NCBI GenBank assembly: GCA_006176705.1
Contig: QRFJ01000375.1
Coordinates: 434,001 to 498,000 of the forward strand
Direction of reading: 5' to 3'
Origin: Cocos nucifera
Lineage: Eukaryota > Streptophyta > Magnoliopsida > Arecales > Arecaceae
Length of the DNA stretch: 64,000 nt
A program made the translations under genes and the position numbers. Below the pieces are notes generated by a model. That model was not told the origin of the DNA. It did no database searches and saw nothing but the letters and a program-made list of their open reading frames with translations. How positions within the stretch are numbered: position 1 is the stretch's first letter; the number at the start of each line of letters is the position of its first letter. This document shows positions 22,411-32,735 of this stretch, in pieces.

Positions 22411-22470
22411 GTAATCACCTAATCTTTTCTCTTTTTTTTATATTCTTCTAACCCAATTTACTCCTTACAG
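22411..22470 (+). other. Predicted GT-AG intron in Tat0 antisense ORF
   Basis: The donor is GAG|GTAATC after the FLE codons. A T-rich tract leads to the acceptor TTACAG|TCG. Exon reading resumes in phase 0 as SHQLLAHIKMMN, which aligns with GHYLFVHSEAAN after the matching intron in TatB (28350-28438). Confidence 0.55.
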
Positions 22471-22505
22471 TCGAGTCACCAATTGCTTGCTCACATCAAA
22501 ATGAT
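22471..22505 (+). pseudogene. Tat0 antisense ORF, start of coiled-coil exon
   Basis: The phase-0 reading SHQLLAHIKMMN runs to the CopA insertion point. It continues without a gap at 45480 (HLRSKALKA, then a stop, then KDHQAKVIHLQKEKATHK), once CopA and one GAATC copy are removed. Confidence 0.6.
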
Positions 22506-22510
22506 GAATC
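22506..22510. repeat. Target-site duplication GAATC, left flank of CopA
   Basis: GAATC directly precedes the first LTR base of CopA and is repeated at 45475-45479 after the other LTR. The coding frame of the Tat0 antisense ORF joins across it. Confidence 0.9.
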
Positions 22511-25295
22511 TATTGGGAAATGTGTCCTAAAGTTAATCATCTAAATTGTAGATGATTGGAACTTGTATATGGATTATCCAATAATAATAGTTATTTGGCT
22601 GGTTCATCATAAAAGTTTATCTTCCTTAAATAAACTCCTAAATTATGATGAACTCTTTAGAACCACAATCAATCGATAAAGAAGAATTTATCAAATAGTT
22701 TTTAAACTATTCACGATCAAATAATAAGTTATTAATAAGGATAATAACTTATCGAGTGTAGGTCACTGTATGCCATATGCATTGTTTGTTCTCGTAACCA
22801 AATGATGTGGAGATACTAGTATGATATATAGGTCAAATGTAAGAGTACATCTATACTGAACATGATCAATATAGCACTCTACTATCAAGAGTAGCTAGCT
22901 AATGCCAATGGATATAAGTGTTCCTTCGACCTGAGATCACTATGATGACTTGCAAGCAACTCACTGTACTTTAATGTCGGACTGCCTATATTTCTAATAT
23001 AGGTATAAAAAATTTTTATGTATAATTAAGTATTTATAAAATCGGTGTGTGAGTCAAGATGGGATTGACACTCCTAATTAACTTCAAGAAGAGAATGTCT
23101 CACTATGTTTCAATTTAGTAAAATCTAGGCCTGGATAATCCTCATGTGGAGTCACGAAATTTGTAAAATTTTGAAACATAATAGAGATGACTTCTATAAG
23201 TATTAACAGTTTACTCAAAGTCTTCTTGAGCATTATTAATCAAAGAAATGAATTATACGGCAACCATGGTCTAGGGTTCTAAGAATATTTCTTTGCATAC
23301 ATTCGATCTATCTGAACGTCGGATATCATTGCTAGATGGTCATTTTGAATGATACAGAAATTGGTTCCTATGCTACCGACTTAGGCTCAAACTTATGGGA
23401 TCATATACATTAGAGGTTGTAACCTGATCAGATGGTTAATTAATGATTGAGAATTATTCTAAGGACAAACTATCAATACGATTGATGTTTGACCTAATGC
23501 AAGTGTTATAGGAGGATTGATTAGCAATTGGATTGCTAATTAGCTTAATTTAATTAAGTAATTGAACTGAGATCAAGTCTAATTGAATTAGATTCAATTA
23601 GAATTAGTTTGGACTTAATTGGATTAAGTTTAATAGATTTATTAGATAAGCCAATTGCAAGGGAGAACAAGTCCTTATTGGACTAGGACTTGAATGCACC
23701 TAATTCAAAATTAACTTGATATTTAAATCAGATTTAAATATGATTTAAACCTAATATAATTGAATTTCTAGTTGGATTAGGATAATCCATAATTAGGCTT
23801 GCACTAATCCTATTTTAATTTGGTTCAAAATTATTTTGATCTAGTCAAATAGGAGTCGTCCTAATTGGACTGGGACTTTCTCACATCACTTGCGCCTAAG
23901 CATAAAAGCTCATGCCTACTTCCAGATCCTTTTTTACTTGGTTTTTCTCATGTTAAAGGATGGTCTCCATGCCCACACATCAGATGGTTTTGGGAATTAA
24001 AATATGTATTTGGAATCTTGTTTGAATTGGTCAAACATGGTAAGATGAGATAGTCCCATGAACCCAAAATTCCTCCCCCTCTCTTGCAGCAATTATCTCC
24101 ATGCACTCTTATTTTGTTCACCCCCTTTTTTTCTCCCTTTTGTACATGGAGTTAGGTTCCCACATAGAAAAAATAGGAGGAGGGGTGTCCAAGAGTTGGA
24201 CGCCCCATAACTTCCATGTTTGACTAGGTCATTTGACCTAGTCTTCCATTATTTGTGTGGCACCTCCTATGAGATAGGAGATGGTGTGATTATTCCCTAA
24301 GATTCCATGGTAAAATTAGAGGAGAGAGTGGTGATTGGCATGGGAGATTGAGGCACCATATTTCTTGGAGAAAAGGTCATCCTCTGGATATCAAATGTTG
24401 ATGTCTTGAAGGGACAAAGGTAAGAGAAGATTGTCTTTTCTTGATTTTTCTTTTAAGTATTTTCTTTCTTATTCCTCTATGTATTTTTATGTGATAAAAA
24501 TCTGAGAGAGAGAGAGAGAGGACATGGGGATGAGTGCTCCAAGGTGTTGGGGCATGGTGGTCCTTTTTGGACATGATTTGATCATGTTCTAATGAGAGAA
24601 GAAGAAGAGAAGAAAGGTCTTCTCTTAGGATTTCTTTGAGAACCCTTCTCTATTTTTCTATGGAATTTTTCTATGAGAAAAATTAGAGATTGTTGGATCT
24701 AAAAATATGGGAAAAATCTAGAGGAGAAGGTTTCCTCTTGTCCTAACATAGAGATATTTTCAAGACATCAAGTATTGATGTCCTAAAAGAGAAGATTTAT
24801 CTTTTTTTAGGACTTTTCTCATATATTTTTATTTTTGATTTTTGAAAGATTTAAGGATTGGATTTTTTTCTTATTTCTCCTTATATTCTTTATTTCTTGG
24901 AGCATCTAAGTGGTTAAAAAAATAATTTTTAGATTAACCATCAAGAGGGATCCGTGAGAAGCTAACACTTCGAGCAGATCTTTTTTTGACGAACCTCCAA
25001 TCTATGTTTGTAGCTTCGTGTGGATTTCTGTAAAGGCCGGATGCATGTGCAGCTCCGAGCAATAAAGAACTATAATAAAATCAGCCATAGAGTTCTCGAC
25101 CCATGTGAAGTTAAGAGATTTGATCTCTTCTTCACCTAGATACGATCTAGGATTTAGATCTAGAACTGCTCTAGATCTAGGGTATTGATTTGATCAATAC
25201 CAAAATATTTATTTTTAGATTTTTGTATGTATCATGACATGTTATAGGTCCTAGATGTAGGATTTATTAATTAGATTACATGCTTTTTTAGATTA
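22511..25295 (+). repeat. CopA 5' LTR, part before TatB
   Basis: Starts TATTGGGAAATG (TG changed to TA) and aligns with 42611 onward. It holds a GA microsatellite (24504-24520) and two dyads of the form GACATCAA-NNN-TTGATGTC (near 24387-24408 and 24762-24786, imperfect here). The rest of the LTR is at 37726-37809. Confidence 0.9.
25291..25295. repeat. Target-site duplication GATTA, left flank of TatB
   Basis: GATTA before TGTTGGTG is repeated at 37721-37725 after CCCCAATA. Removing TatB restores a sequence matching the intact CopA 3' LTR near 45380-45400. Confidence 0.95.
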
Positions 25296-26447
25296 TGTTG
25301 GTGTAAAATCTGATCGTCGTCGGAGGAGCGCTGGAGTCGGAGAAGACGAGATCGCCGTTGGTGATCTGCAAGACAAGTCTCGTCCAGAGCCTAGGATGGA
25401 TGGCTCTAACAAGATCCTTCGATGATCAGGTCAGCTCTTTCAGCCAACAAAAATGGAGTACTCAGTAGAAAAAGTTGCATCATATCAAGAAAGAGAAGAG
25501 AGCTTAGGAAAAATATATCTGGAGGGTTCTTTTTATAGCCCAGAGCTTGTAACAAACTGATAGTGACAGTTGCAACCACTTGGTAGTGGGACATTCAGTG
25601 CCACGTAGGGTTTGTTATGAAGAGTGGTGTCCGTTGTCATGACGTGCTGATCTGTTGGAGACCCAATAGCTGGAGTTCGGATGAGGTAGTTATAGATGAC
25701 GAAGGGCTCTTGGGCATTATTATTCTAAAGGAGTTTGGAGGCTCTCAGGATTGACCACGTGTTGGCTATTATTTGCTATGTTGAAGGTGTACACCATGGT
25801 CCTTTTAGATGGCTAGAAGGAATTCAACCAGAAGAGAAGTTCGGTAGGGATTCGATCGATGAAGAAGCTCAAAAGACGTTCAACTAAAAGGAGTTTGGCT
25901 GAGGGGTCCGCCTGGGCTGAGTACTAACTGAAGGCAGTAATAGGCAAGTGCAACACTGATCTTTGCTATTCATTTTAGGTTCGGCCACTTTCAGAATCAC
26001 TCACTGGTGAATAATGATAAAGCACTGAAGTTCCTCTGAGGATAGTTCGGAAGAAGCTCAGCTGCTAGAGGAGTTCGGCTAAGATTCTGCCAAACAAAGG
26101 AGGATCCAAGGAAGTTCATCCAAGTGGGGCCACATAGGCTATCGAAAGGAGATCGATCGGACGGGATGCATAGAAGCTAGGGACTTGGTCGGTTCTTTGA
26201 AATAAAAGTATTGACTGTTCAAGCTCATTTGGAGAAGGAATCTACAATACCCTATCGAATATAAAATCGATCTTTCCAACCAGTTGGATTATCTATCTGT
26301 AGTGTTGGAGGTCGGACGTCTCAGAATGATTCGGGGTTCGAATACTCCTATAGGTTGCGGTTCAATTTTTATAGCTACAATCGAACATAACTGATTAAGA
26401 GTTAGGGTCTTAGCTGGACTTCAGTAGGCATGGATGTGTCTCCAACA
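25296..26447 (-). repeat. TatB 3' LTR (left)
   Basis: Starts TGTTGGTGTAAAATC and ends TGTCTCCAACA, 1152 bp, aligned with 36561-37720. TATA box on the minus strand near 25527-25537 (TATAAAAAGAA). Confidence 0.95.
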
Positions 26448-27059
26448 CTAGTCCCCCTACTCCTGAGTTCAAAGTTCGAAGGATGGGAGTAAAATAGAGA
26501 CTGCTGAAGTTTGGCGAATTTTTCAACCCTATTGGATTTTTTGCATTTGGGTTGGATGAAAAATTTTGATTTTTACCGAGCTAGCATCGAAGCTTTGTAA
26601 ATGCACGGTGACCCAAAAAGATGTTTCTCAAATTTTCCATCAAAAGTCTGCTTGAAGTATAGCACTATTGAAGATCTACTTGTTGGAAGCTTTCTGCCAT
26701 GATGAGTGGGACACGCATCGACCAGAGATCGGCTGGAGGAAATCTACAATCATAACTATCTTAGGACCCCAGGGGCTACTTGAACCTGCCTTCCTCGTTC
26801 GAGTCCTTACTTCTTTTAAAATCTTCATCTCCTTCCTCTAGTTTCTCTCTTCATTCTAAGCGAGCATTCAGTCTTCTTCCTCTGTTTCCCTTGGTTTTTG
26901 ATGAACCTCCCTTCAATTTTTGCTTCATTCATCATGTCCTTGTTCTTTCTAGCTAATTTAGGTCAGCTCTCCGATACTTTTTTGGATTATCTCTGCACGT
27001 TTTGCTTTCTTTCTCTTTCTATTTTTGTCAAAGTTTAAACACCTTATTTTTTCTAATTT
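26448..27059. other. TatB polypurine tract and presumed upstream region of the antisense gene
   Basis: The first bases inside the LTR, on the minus strand, read AGGAGTAGGGGGACTAG, a likely polypurine tract. The following 600 bases hold no clear ORF. From about 26780 the plus strand is rich in CT runs (TTCTTCCTCTG and similar) like a plant 5' untranslated region, so it may carry the promoter and leader of the antisense gene. Confidence 0.5.
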
Positions 27060-27846
27060 TTGGAGCAATTCTTCAATTTTACCTCGATCCAAGTGTCTAG
27101 CGAGGGATCCTGGTCGACCTATTTTGGGAGCCCGACCCCTATAACCTTGGTGAACCTACCTCCTGAGGAGGCCAAACCCTTGGGATCGGCCCATCCTTTT
27201 GTGCCTGTGATCATCTCTTGTAGACATCGACCCGACGATCTTTCCTTAGCTAGGATTCGGTTTGGGATTCCTCCTGAGTACGAGCTTGAACTTCTTGGGC
27301 CCGATGACCAATCTTGCTCACCCCCTCTCAGCTGAATCTATTTGTATGTCAAAACCTTTCAGACCCGGCTTAGGTTACCCTTACCTCCTTTCGTAGCTAA
27401 CCTATTTAGGTTTCTCAATATTTTTCTTATTGCCATGGCACTGAACTCCTTTAGATTCATCATAGGATTTCATTCTCTATGCACCATGGCGGGCATCCGA
27501 CCTACCATTTTCTTGTTCTATAATTTCTTTATCTTTAAACATCATCCCAATGCTAAAGATTGATGGTATGTGCCTTCGCAGTTTGACAGGAAGGGACTGC
27601 TCAAAGATGCTCCTTCCTCCGTTCATGACTGGAAGAAGAAATTCTTCTTCATTTCCCATCCCTCCCTAGGGCTAGGGCTTCCTCCGTGGGGCGAGATAAG
27701 GGAATCGATGCACCAAGCTTCCAAGCTAGAAAGCGAGGATCAGAGTTTGGTCGATAAGCTAAAGTATTTTGATGCTCCACCAATCCCTAGTCTTTTGGAT
27801 GAGCAGATCTTGTTCAATTTCGATCTTAGTCCTCTTAACCTAACAG
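27060..27846 (+). pseudogene. TatB antisense gene, exon 1 (putative gypsy-type transposon domain)
   Basis: Plus-strand coding-like sequence in three segments of one frame or closely related frames: 27060-27335, 27342-27563 and 27570-27846. They are separated by in-frame stops near 27333 and 27561. Recognisable strings are RLRLPLPPFVANL, GLLKDAPSSVHDWKKKFFF and LPPWGEIRE. They resemble the conserved N-terminal domain of antisense proteins of plant Tat elements, catalogued as 'putative gypsy type transposon' (Transposase_28); this is from memory and not searched. No ATG opens the frame; the first open codon is TTG at 27060, so the true start is unknown. It ends at a predicted splice donor (AACAG|GTAG). 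Biochemical role unknown. Confidence 0.65.
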
Positions 27847-27913
27847 GTAGTTCTTCATATTTAGCCAGCTGGATGGTATTCATTCTTCTGATCTTCTAAC
27901 TTTATCTTTACAG
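27847..27913 (+). other. Predicted GT-AG intron 1 in TatB antisense gene
   Basis: Donor CAG|GTAGTT, T-rich tract, acceptor TTTACAG|AAA, 67 bp. The frame is closed within it (stop near 27897) while coding-like sequence resumes after it. Confidence 0.5.
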
Positions 27914-28349
27914 AAATATCTCCAAAGGAATGGAACCGCTTGATGAAGAGAATTCCGACCCTTAAAAGGAGGGTGGTTCTTCCAACGAATCATAGAAGAA
28001 GGCTCAGATTGGAGAGTCGAGCCAGGCCATGTCGATTCGGTCCATGTCGGCCCTTGAGGTTGCCTTTATCATACTAAGCCTAGCTCTATCTGATGAAGCC
28101 AACCCTCCTGCTCCTATTCGGCAAGAGAAAGTTGTGGAGAGGAAGAAGAAGAGGGCTGTTGGCTAGAAGGTCAGATGGAAGGCCAAGGACTCCGAAGGAG
28201 AGGACCTTAGCCAAGAATAGGGTTTCTTGGATGATCGAGAGGTCATCCAGTCGCTGATGGAGGGGAGCATCCTTCCCCACATCATAGAAAGGATGCATTA
28301 GAAGGACGACACCGAGAGGTTCGATGAGTCCTTCATTGCCTTCCTGGAG
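27914..28349 (+). pseudogene. TatB antisense gene, exon 2 (charged linker and FLE block)
   Basis: The frame reads ALEVAFIILSLALSDEA, then a basic run (KVVERKKKRAVG), then DDREVIQSLMEGSILPHII and ESFIAFLE just before the next donor. Several in-frame stops (near 27961, 27991, 28165, 28218 and 28300) show decay. The last block aligns in position with RDLVDKFALIEEVDK...LGAFLE of the Tat0 fragment (22310-22410), so the segment is shared by two independent Tat elements. Function unknown. Confidence 0.6.
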
Positions 28350-28438
28350 GCAAGTGGCTTCTTCTGATTTTGGCTTCATGCTTTTTAGGCTTTAAAGTTG
28401 GAATCTTTTAGGATTCTAACCTGCTTTTTATTTTATAG
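28350..28438 (+). other. Predicted GC-AG intron 2 in TatB antisense gene
   Basis: Donor GGAG|GCAAGT is the consensus form of the rare GC donor. Acceptor TTTTATAG|TTG follows a T-rich run; 89 bp. Position and phase (0, directly after FLE) match the GT-AG intron of the Tat0 fragment at 22411-22470. Confidence 0.6.
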
Positions 28439-29038
28439 TTGGGACACTACCTATTTGTCCACTCTGAGGCAGCAAACCAAAATCAGGCCAAAGCTTCTAG
28501 AGCCCTGGAGGAAGCCCACATAGAAACTGAGAAGGCTCAGGCCAAGGCCGATGTTCTAAAGGTTGCCTTGGAAACTCATTCGTTTGAAGTAGAACACTTT
28601 CAGAAAGAGTTGAGAGAGGAGCATGACGAGATGGCGAGGCTGAGGGCTGATCTAGTTCTAGAGAAGAAGGAGAAAAGGAATGTGCAAGAGCAGGTTAACA
28701 CCACCATGGAGAGGGCCGTGCAAGACTTTAAGTCCTCCAAGGATATGGAGGATATCAAAAGAGCCTTTGCCCAGGAAGCCTTCTTGGAAGGGTTCCAGGT
28801 CTGCTTCGGGTGGATCATCGAGAACTTTCCCGACATCGATCCAGACCTCCTCCTAGAGGAGCTAGAGAATAAAGCTGGCCCTTCATGCGCCGATACCAAG
28901 GTTACACCTGCTACCCATGCCGTCGAAGCTACCCCAATAATTTCAGAATCTGGAGGTGCAGCGTCCGAGCCTACCCATGAACTAAAGGTGGCTGAGAATG
29001 TCTTAACCTCTCCAATGGGTGAGCCACCCGAGGTTTAA
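28439..29038 (+). CDS. TatB antisense gene, exon 3 (coiled-coil protein segment)
   Basis: 199 open codons, the longest unbroken antisense stretch in TatB. Reads GHYLFVHSEAANQNQAK, then a long heptad-like segment rich in Glu, Lys and Ala (residues about 15-100; ALEEAHIETEKAQAKAD, LREEHDEMARLRADL). A conserved-looking block GFQVCFGWIIENFPDIDPDL follows (residues about 118-137), then a Pro/Glu/Thr-rich tail to the stop. The open frame begins at an acceptor site, so it is an exon and not a stand-alone gene; the first codon is TTG. Coiled coils suggest self-association. No enzyme motif is seen. Whether it is expressed is unknown. Confidence 0.6.
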   Translation: MGHYLFVHSEAANQNQAKASRALEEAHIETEKAQAKADVLKVALETHSFEVEHFQKELREEHDEMARLRADLVLEKKEKRNVQEQVNTTMERAVQDFKSSKDMEDIKRAFAQEAFLEGFQVCFGWIIENFPDIDPDLLLEELENKAGPSCADTKVTPATHAVEATPIISESGGAASEPTHELKVAENVLTSPMGEPPEV

Positions 29039-29230
29039 ACCTTTGACATCTATGTACTTTTCTCCCTTTTTTTTTATGTACTAAAAATATTTGAAGTAAT
29101 GAAAGCAAATTTCTTTTTTTCTTTACACCCCGCATTGCACGTGATTCAGAACGCCTCTGATAACCAGGGCCATAACCCCCATTCTCCGGTTGACGCCGAC
29201 CCCTTGCCTTAGAGAGTTTCATTCAAGCCT
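29039..29230 (+). other. T-rich spacer between the two antisense coding blocks
   Basis: It starts TTTGACATCTATGTAC, has a nine-T run (near 29069), and AATGAAAG (near 29099) could act as a polyadenylation signal. It could be the 3' untranslated region of the first antisense unit or a poorly kept intron; the data do not decide. Confidence 0.4.
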
Positions 29231-30070
29231 TTGATAAGGGGTTTGAAGAAGGAAGTTCACCTTTTAAGGAAAAAGTTGAAGAAGGTTGAGGCTGACCTTC
29301 AGTCCTTTCGAAAGAACGATTCTGAAGTGACCAAAGAGATCACTCACCTCCATGACTTGCATATGAAGGACGCGGTGAGCTTCAGCATCCGAAAGGATAG
29401 CTTTGAGAAGGAGATCGTCGAACTCAAAAGAAATGCCAGTGATAAATCCTAAGCACTGATGGCAAAGATCAGCTTTCTTGAAGCCGATCTGAAGAAGGCC
29501 AGAGAAAAAATCTATCTCCTAGAAGGGAGCTCGCCATGGTCCATCGATAAGGTCCTATATGATTGGGACTGGTCAAAAAGGTTCTTCTAACTTCGGAAGC
29601 AATTGCAAGATACTGAGAGCTAGCATAATAACTATCGAGAGACCTAGGCAGGGAAGATGTCCAACCTTGAAGGCGAGCTCAAGGCTGCTAGAGATGAAGC
29701 AGCTTATCTTCAGAAGCGATTGCATAGTAGTAGGAAAACCAGTGTGAGTGGTGAGTTGGAGGAGATCGCCTCCTTGAAGAGGACAATTGGTGAGCTTTCA
29801 AAGGTGGTTGGAATGAAGAAGGCTGAGGTTCAATAGTTGAAGCTTCAGCTCACCTGTAAACATCGGGCTATTGAGGATGCGAAGGCTGAGTCTGAAGTTT
29901 TGAGGAGACAGCGATGAGAGCTTGAGGGTAAGTTTTAGCTCGCCAATAGAATGTACATAGATGGTCTCTACAAGAAGAAGGAGCTTGAGGAGGAGATCTT
30001 TAGGCTAAAGCAGGTCTTGGTGATGGTCGGGGTCGGCAACCCAAAGTTTGAGAAGTCCGATCTGCCTTAG
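29231..30070 (+). pseudogene. Second antisense coiled-coil block of TatB
   Basis: Open at 29231-29452 (GLKKEVHLLRKKLKKVEAD, ITHLHDLHMKDAV), then continuing with single stops through KISFLEADLKKAREKIYLL, GELKAARDEAAYLQKRL, ELEEIASLKRTIGELSK and ELEEEIFRLKQVLVM to about 30068. Heptad spacing of Leu/Ile with Lys and Glu is clear throughout, so this was probably one long coiled coil of about 280 residues. Stops at about 29450, 29588, 29837, 29917 and 29938 break it. It may be the C-terminal part of the same protein as exon 3, or a separate product. Confidence 0.5.
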
Positions 30071-30385
30071 AGCTTCGACCTCTTTCTTTTCTTTTTTCTT
30101 TTAGTGTAATCGATCATGTCGGCCTATGTTTTGCTTGTAATGAACTTATTTTTGTAATGAAATAGTACACTTCTCATTATTTTTGTTTTGCATGAATTTG
30201 AGGCTTATTTGTGGCCTTACCTTCTTTACCTCATTTTTCTCTTTATCTTCTCATGAAATGTTTATTGTGGATGCTGAACTAGGACTTCTTCTACAAATCA
30301 GGATAGCGTTCTGCCTTTCGTATTTGACGTAGTCAGGTTGTTGCAAAAAAAATATGTAGGGATTCTATACCGAGTTTCTTTCTTT
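30071..30385. other. Spacer after the antisense gene
   Basis: CT-rich, then TAATGAAC and TAATGAAATAG (30139-30165), which could be plant polyadenylation signals for the plus-strand gene. No ORF of note. Confidence 0.45.
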
Positions 30386-30925
30386 TCCTCATCTTTGGTC
30401 AACGAGGTTCCAACATTTGCTCATGTTAGGATGAGGCTTTCCTTCTGTTCCTAATATAGCTTGTGGGGGCGCATTAGGGGTCATCGGTAGGGCCTCTCCC
30501 CCATCTCATCTTAGTTTAATGAGGCCTTTGATTTTGCTCACGTTAGGACCAGATTCTCTCCCTATTTCTAACAGGCTGTTAGGGTACATTAGGGCCGTTG
30601 GTAGGGCCACTCCTCTCATCTCATCTTAGTTCAATGAGGCCTTCGACCTTGCTTATGTTAGGATGAGGTTCTCCTACAATTCCTAATGGGCTGTAGGGGC
30701 ACGTTAGGACCATTGGTAGGGCCTCTCCCCTCATCTCGTCTTAGTTCAGTGAGACCATCGACCTTGCTCATGTTAGGACGAGGTTCTCCTCTTGTTCCTA
30801 ATGGACTGTAGAGGCACATTAGGACTATTGGTAGGGCCTTTCCCCTCATCTCATCTTAGTTCAACAAGGCCTTCGACCTTGCTCATGTTAAGATGAGGTT
30901 CTCCTCCTATTCCTAACGGGCCACT
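30386..30925. repeat. 115-bp minisatellite, about 4.7 copies, in TatB
   Basis: The word CATCTCATCTTAG (or close to it) recurs at 30502, 30617, 30732 and 30847, a regular step of 115 bases; a more diverged first unit begins near 30386. Each unit also has GAGGCCTTCGACC, GTTAGGATGAGGTTCTCC and GGGCC or GGTAGGGCC. It sits between the 3' ends of pol and of the antisense gene. Confidence 0.9.
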
Positions 30926-31009
30926 TTAGGTTGCTTCAGAGGGTTATTAGTCATTACATAATTTTTGTGTCAAGAAGTAATGATGTTTAAATAGAAAAGT
31001 TTTATTGAA
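30926..31009 (-). other. End of TatB pol and short tail
   Basis: Carries the last decayed codons of the pol frame and the pol stop; no other feature seen. Confidence 0.4.
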
Positions 31010-32370
31010 AGAAAGTCACTGGTAGTACATTCTTAAGTTTTCTGAATTCCAAAGTTGCGGAAGTGTCACTCCTTTAAGTTCCCTCAAGCGATAAGTTCCA
31101 AACCGGATGACCTCCTCTACTTTATATGGACCTTCCCAATTCAAGGCTAGCTTTTCTTAATCTTGAGACTGCGAAATGAATGCTCGTCGGAGCACCAAGT
31201 CCCCCACTCTGAATGCTTTATTTTTTACTCTAGAGTTATAGTATCTGGCAACTCTTCATCTGTAGGCTACCATCCAGACTTGGACTTCTTATCTTTTTTT
31301 CTGCAGTAGATCGAGGTTGTTTGTGAGGTCCTATAAGTTACGCTGCTCATTGAAGGCTACAACCCATACTGACGAAAGTTTGGGCTTGATTGGGATGACT
31401 GCCTCCATTCCAAAAGCCAGGGCGAATGACATTTCTCCAGTTGGTAGCCTTTGAGTAGTTCGGTACGCCTAGAGGATGTGGTAGAGTTTGTCTGCCCAAG
31501 TTCCCCTTGCTTTTTCAAGCCTTGCTTTGATGTCCTGTGGTAAAATTCTGTTGGTCACCTCTGCTTCACCATTTACCCATGGATGGGCCACTGATATGAA
31601 GTGATGGAAGATGTTTAGATCTTCGTAGAACTCAGTGAATCTCATTCTAGCAAATTATCGTCCGTTATCTATTATGAGAGTTCGAGGTCGACCAAACCGA
31701 CAGATGATTAACTTCTAGATAAAGTCCTATACCTTGGCCTCATTAACTTTTGCTAATGGTTCGGCCTCAATGCATTTGGTGAAGTAGTCGATCACAACTA
31801 GGAGAAACTTTCGTTGCCCGGATGCCATTAGAAAAGGGCCAAGTATATCTATTCTCCATTGCATGAATGGTGAGGATGTACTTAGTATAGTAAGCTTGGA
31901 GGCCGGCCATCTTTGTATGTTTGTATTTCTCTGATAGCGGTCATATTTCTTAACATACTCTATAGAGTCGCAGTACAAGATCGACCAATAGTACCCCATC
32001 GAAGTAGTCTTTGTGATTGGGATCTGACCCCAACATGACTTTGATAAATTCCCTCATGCACTTTCCATAATGCGAAGTCGGCCTCTGAAGGTCGGAGATA
32101 CCTCAAGAGTGATAGAGAATATGACCTTTTATACAGCTTGCCTTCATACCGAACATACTGGGAAGCTTGATTTTTGAGTTTTTGGGCTACTTTATGATCA
32201 TGAAAAAGAATTTCATCCTTGGGATAGGCAACTAGCGGATCAATCCAGCTTAGCTCATGCTCAACTTGCAGAATAGGCTGCGACTCCTCCAAGCCTGGGC
32301 ACTTTAGAATTTCAAAAAATATTTCTTTGGATAATTCAACTAGGACTAAAGTGGCCAACTTAGAGAGAAG
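31010..32370 (-). pseudogene. TatB integrase, broken
   Basis: The linker and zinc-binding region are open at 32358-31960 (VHEGIYQSHVG, with two His; the two Cys positions follow near 31970-31930). The core continues at 31999-31727 (WRIDILGPF, first Asp). It then runs through stops to IIDNG (second Asp, near 31670) and NGEAEVTNR (Glu, near 31570). The C-terminal part (FRVGDLVLRRAF, LALNWEGPYKV) lies near 31220-31110. D, D and E are all visible, but at least five stops interrupt the chain. Integrase would insert the cDNA copy; this one cannot be made whole. Confidence 0.85.
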
Positions 32371-32379
32371 GTCGGCTCT

Positions 32380-32735
32380 TATATTTTTTGTCCTCGAAAT
32401 CCATTAGATGCTAAAACTATTGAAGGCCGAAGCCAAGTTTTTTACTTTCTTAAGATACTTCATCATGCTTTCCTCTCGGGCTTCATAGTTGCTGCTAACT
32501 TATCCAACCACCAATTGGAAATCATTGAAAACTTGGAGCCGATCTGCCTCTAACTCTTTTGCTATTTTTAACCCTATGATCAGAGCTTCATATTCGATCT
32601 TATTATTAGTTATAGAAAATTTGAAGCACAGTGCATATTCGGTGATGACTCCCTCGAGGTTAACTAAGACCAATCCTGCACCTACTCCAGTAGCGTTGGA
32701 TGAACTATCTACATATAGGGCCTAAAAGCCTTCGG
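32380..32735 (-). pseudogene. TatB archaeal-like second RNase H
   Basis: The minus strand reads ALYVDSSSNATGVGAGLVL, then YALCFKFSITNNKIEYEAL, then GLKIAKELEADRL and VVGQVSSNYEAREESMMKYL. These are the marks of the extra, archaeal-type RNase H that Tat-lineage elements carry between their own RNase H and integrase. It probably took over cleavage of the RNA primer or tRNA junction. Stops lie on both sides, and the frame joins poorly to the upstream RNase H. Confidence 0.8.

Noticed and set aside
24504..24520. GA repeat as a possible regulatory GAGA site
   Set aside because: Simple microsatellite in the CopA LTR; the other LTR has an interrupted version (near 44593), so it is unstable repeat sequence.
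30658..30849. 63-codon ORF in the minisatellite
   Set aside because: Product of the 115-bp repeat read in one frame; no sign of selection.
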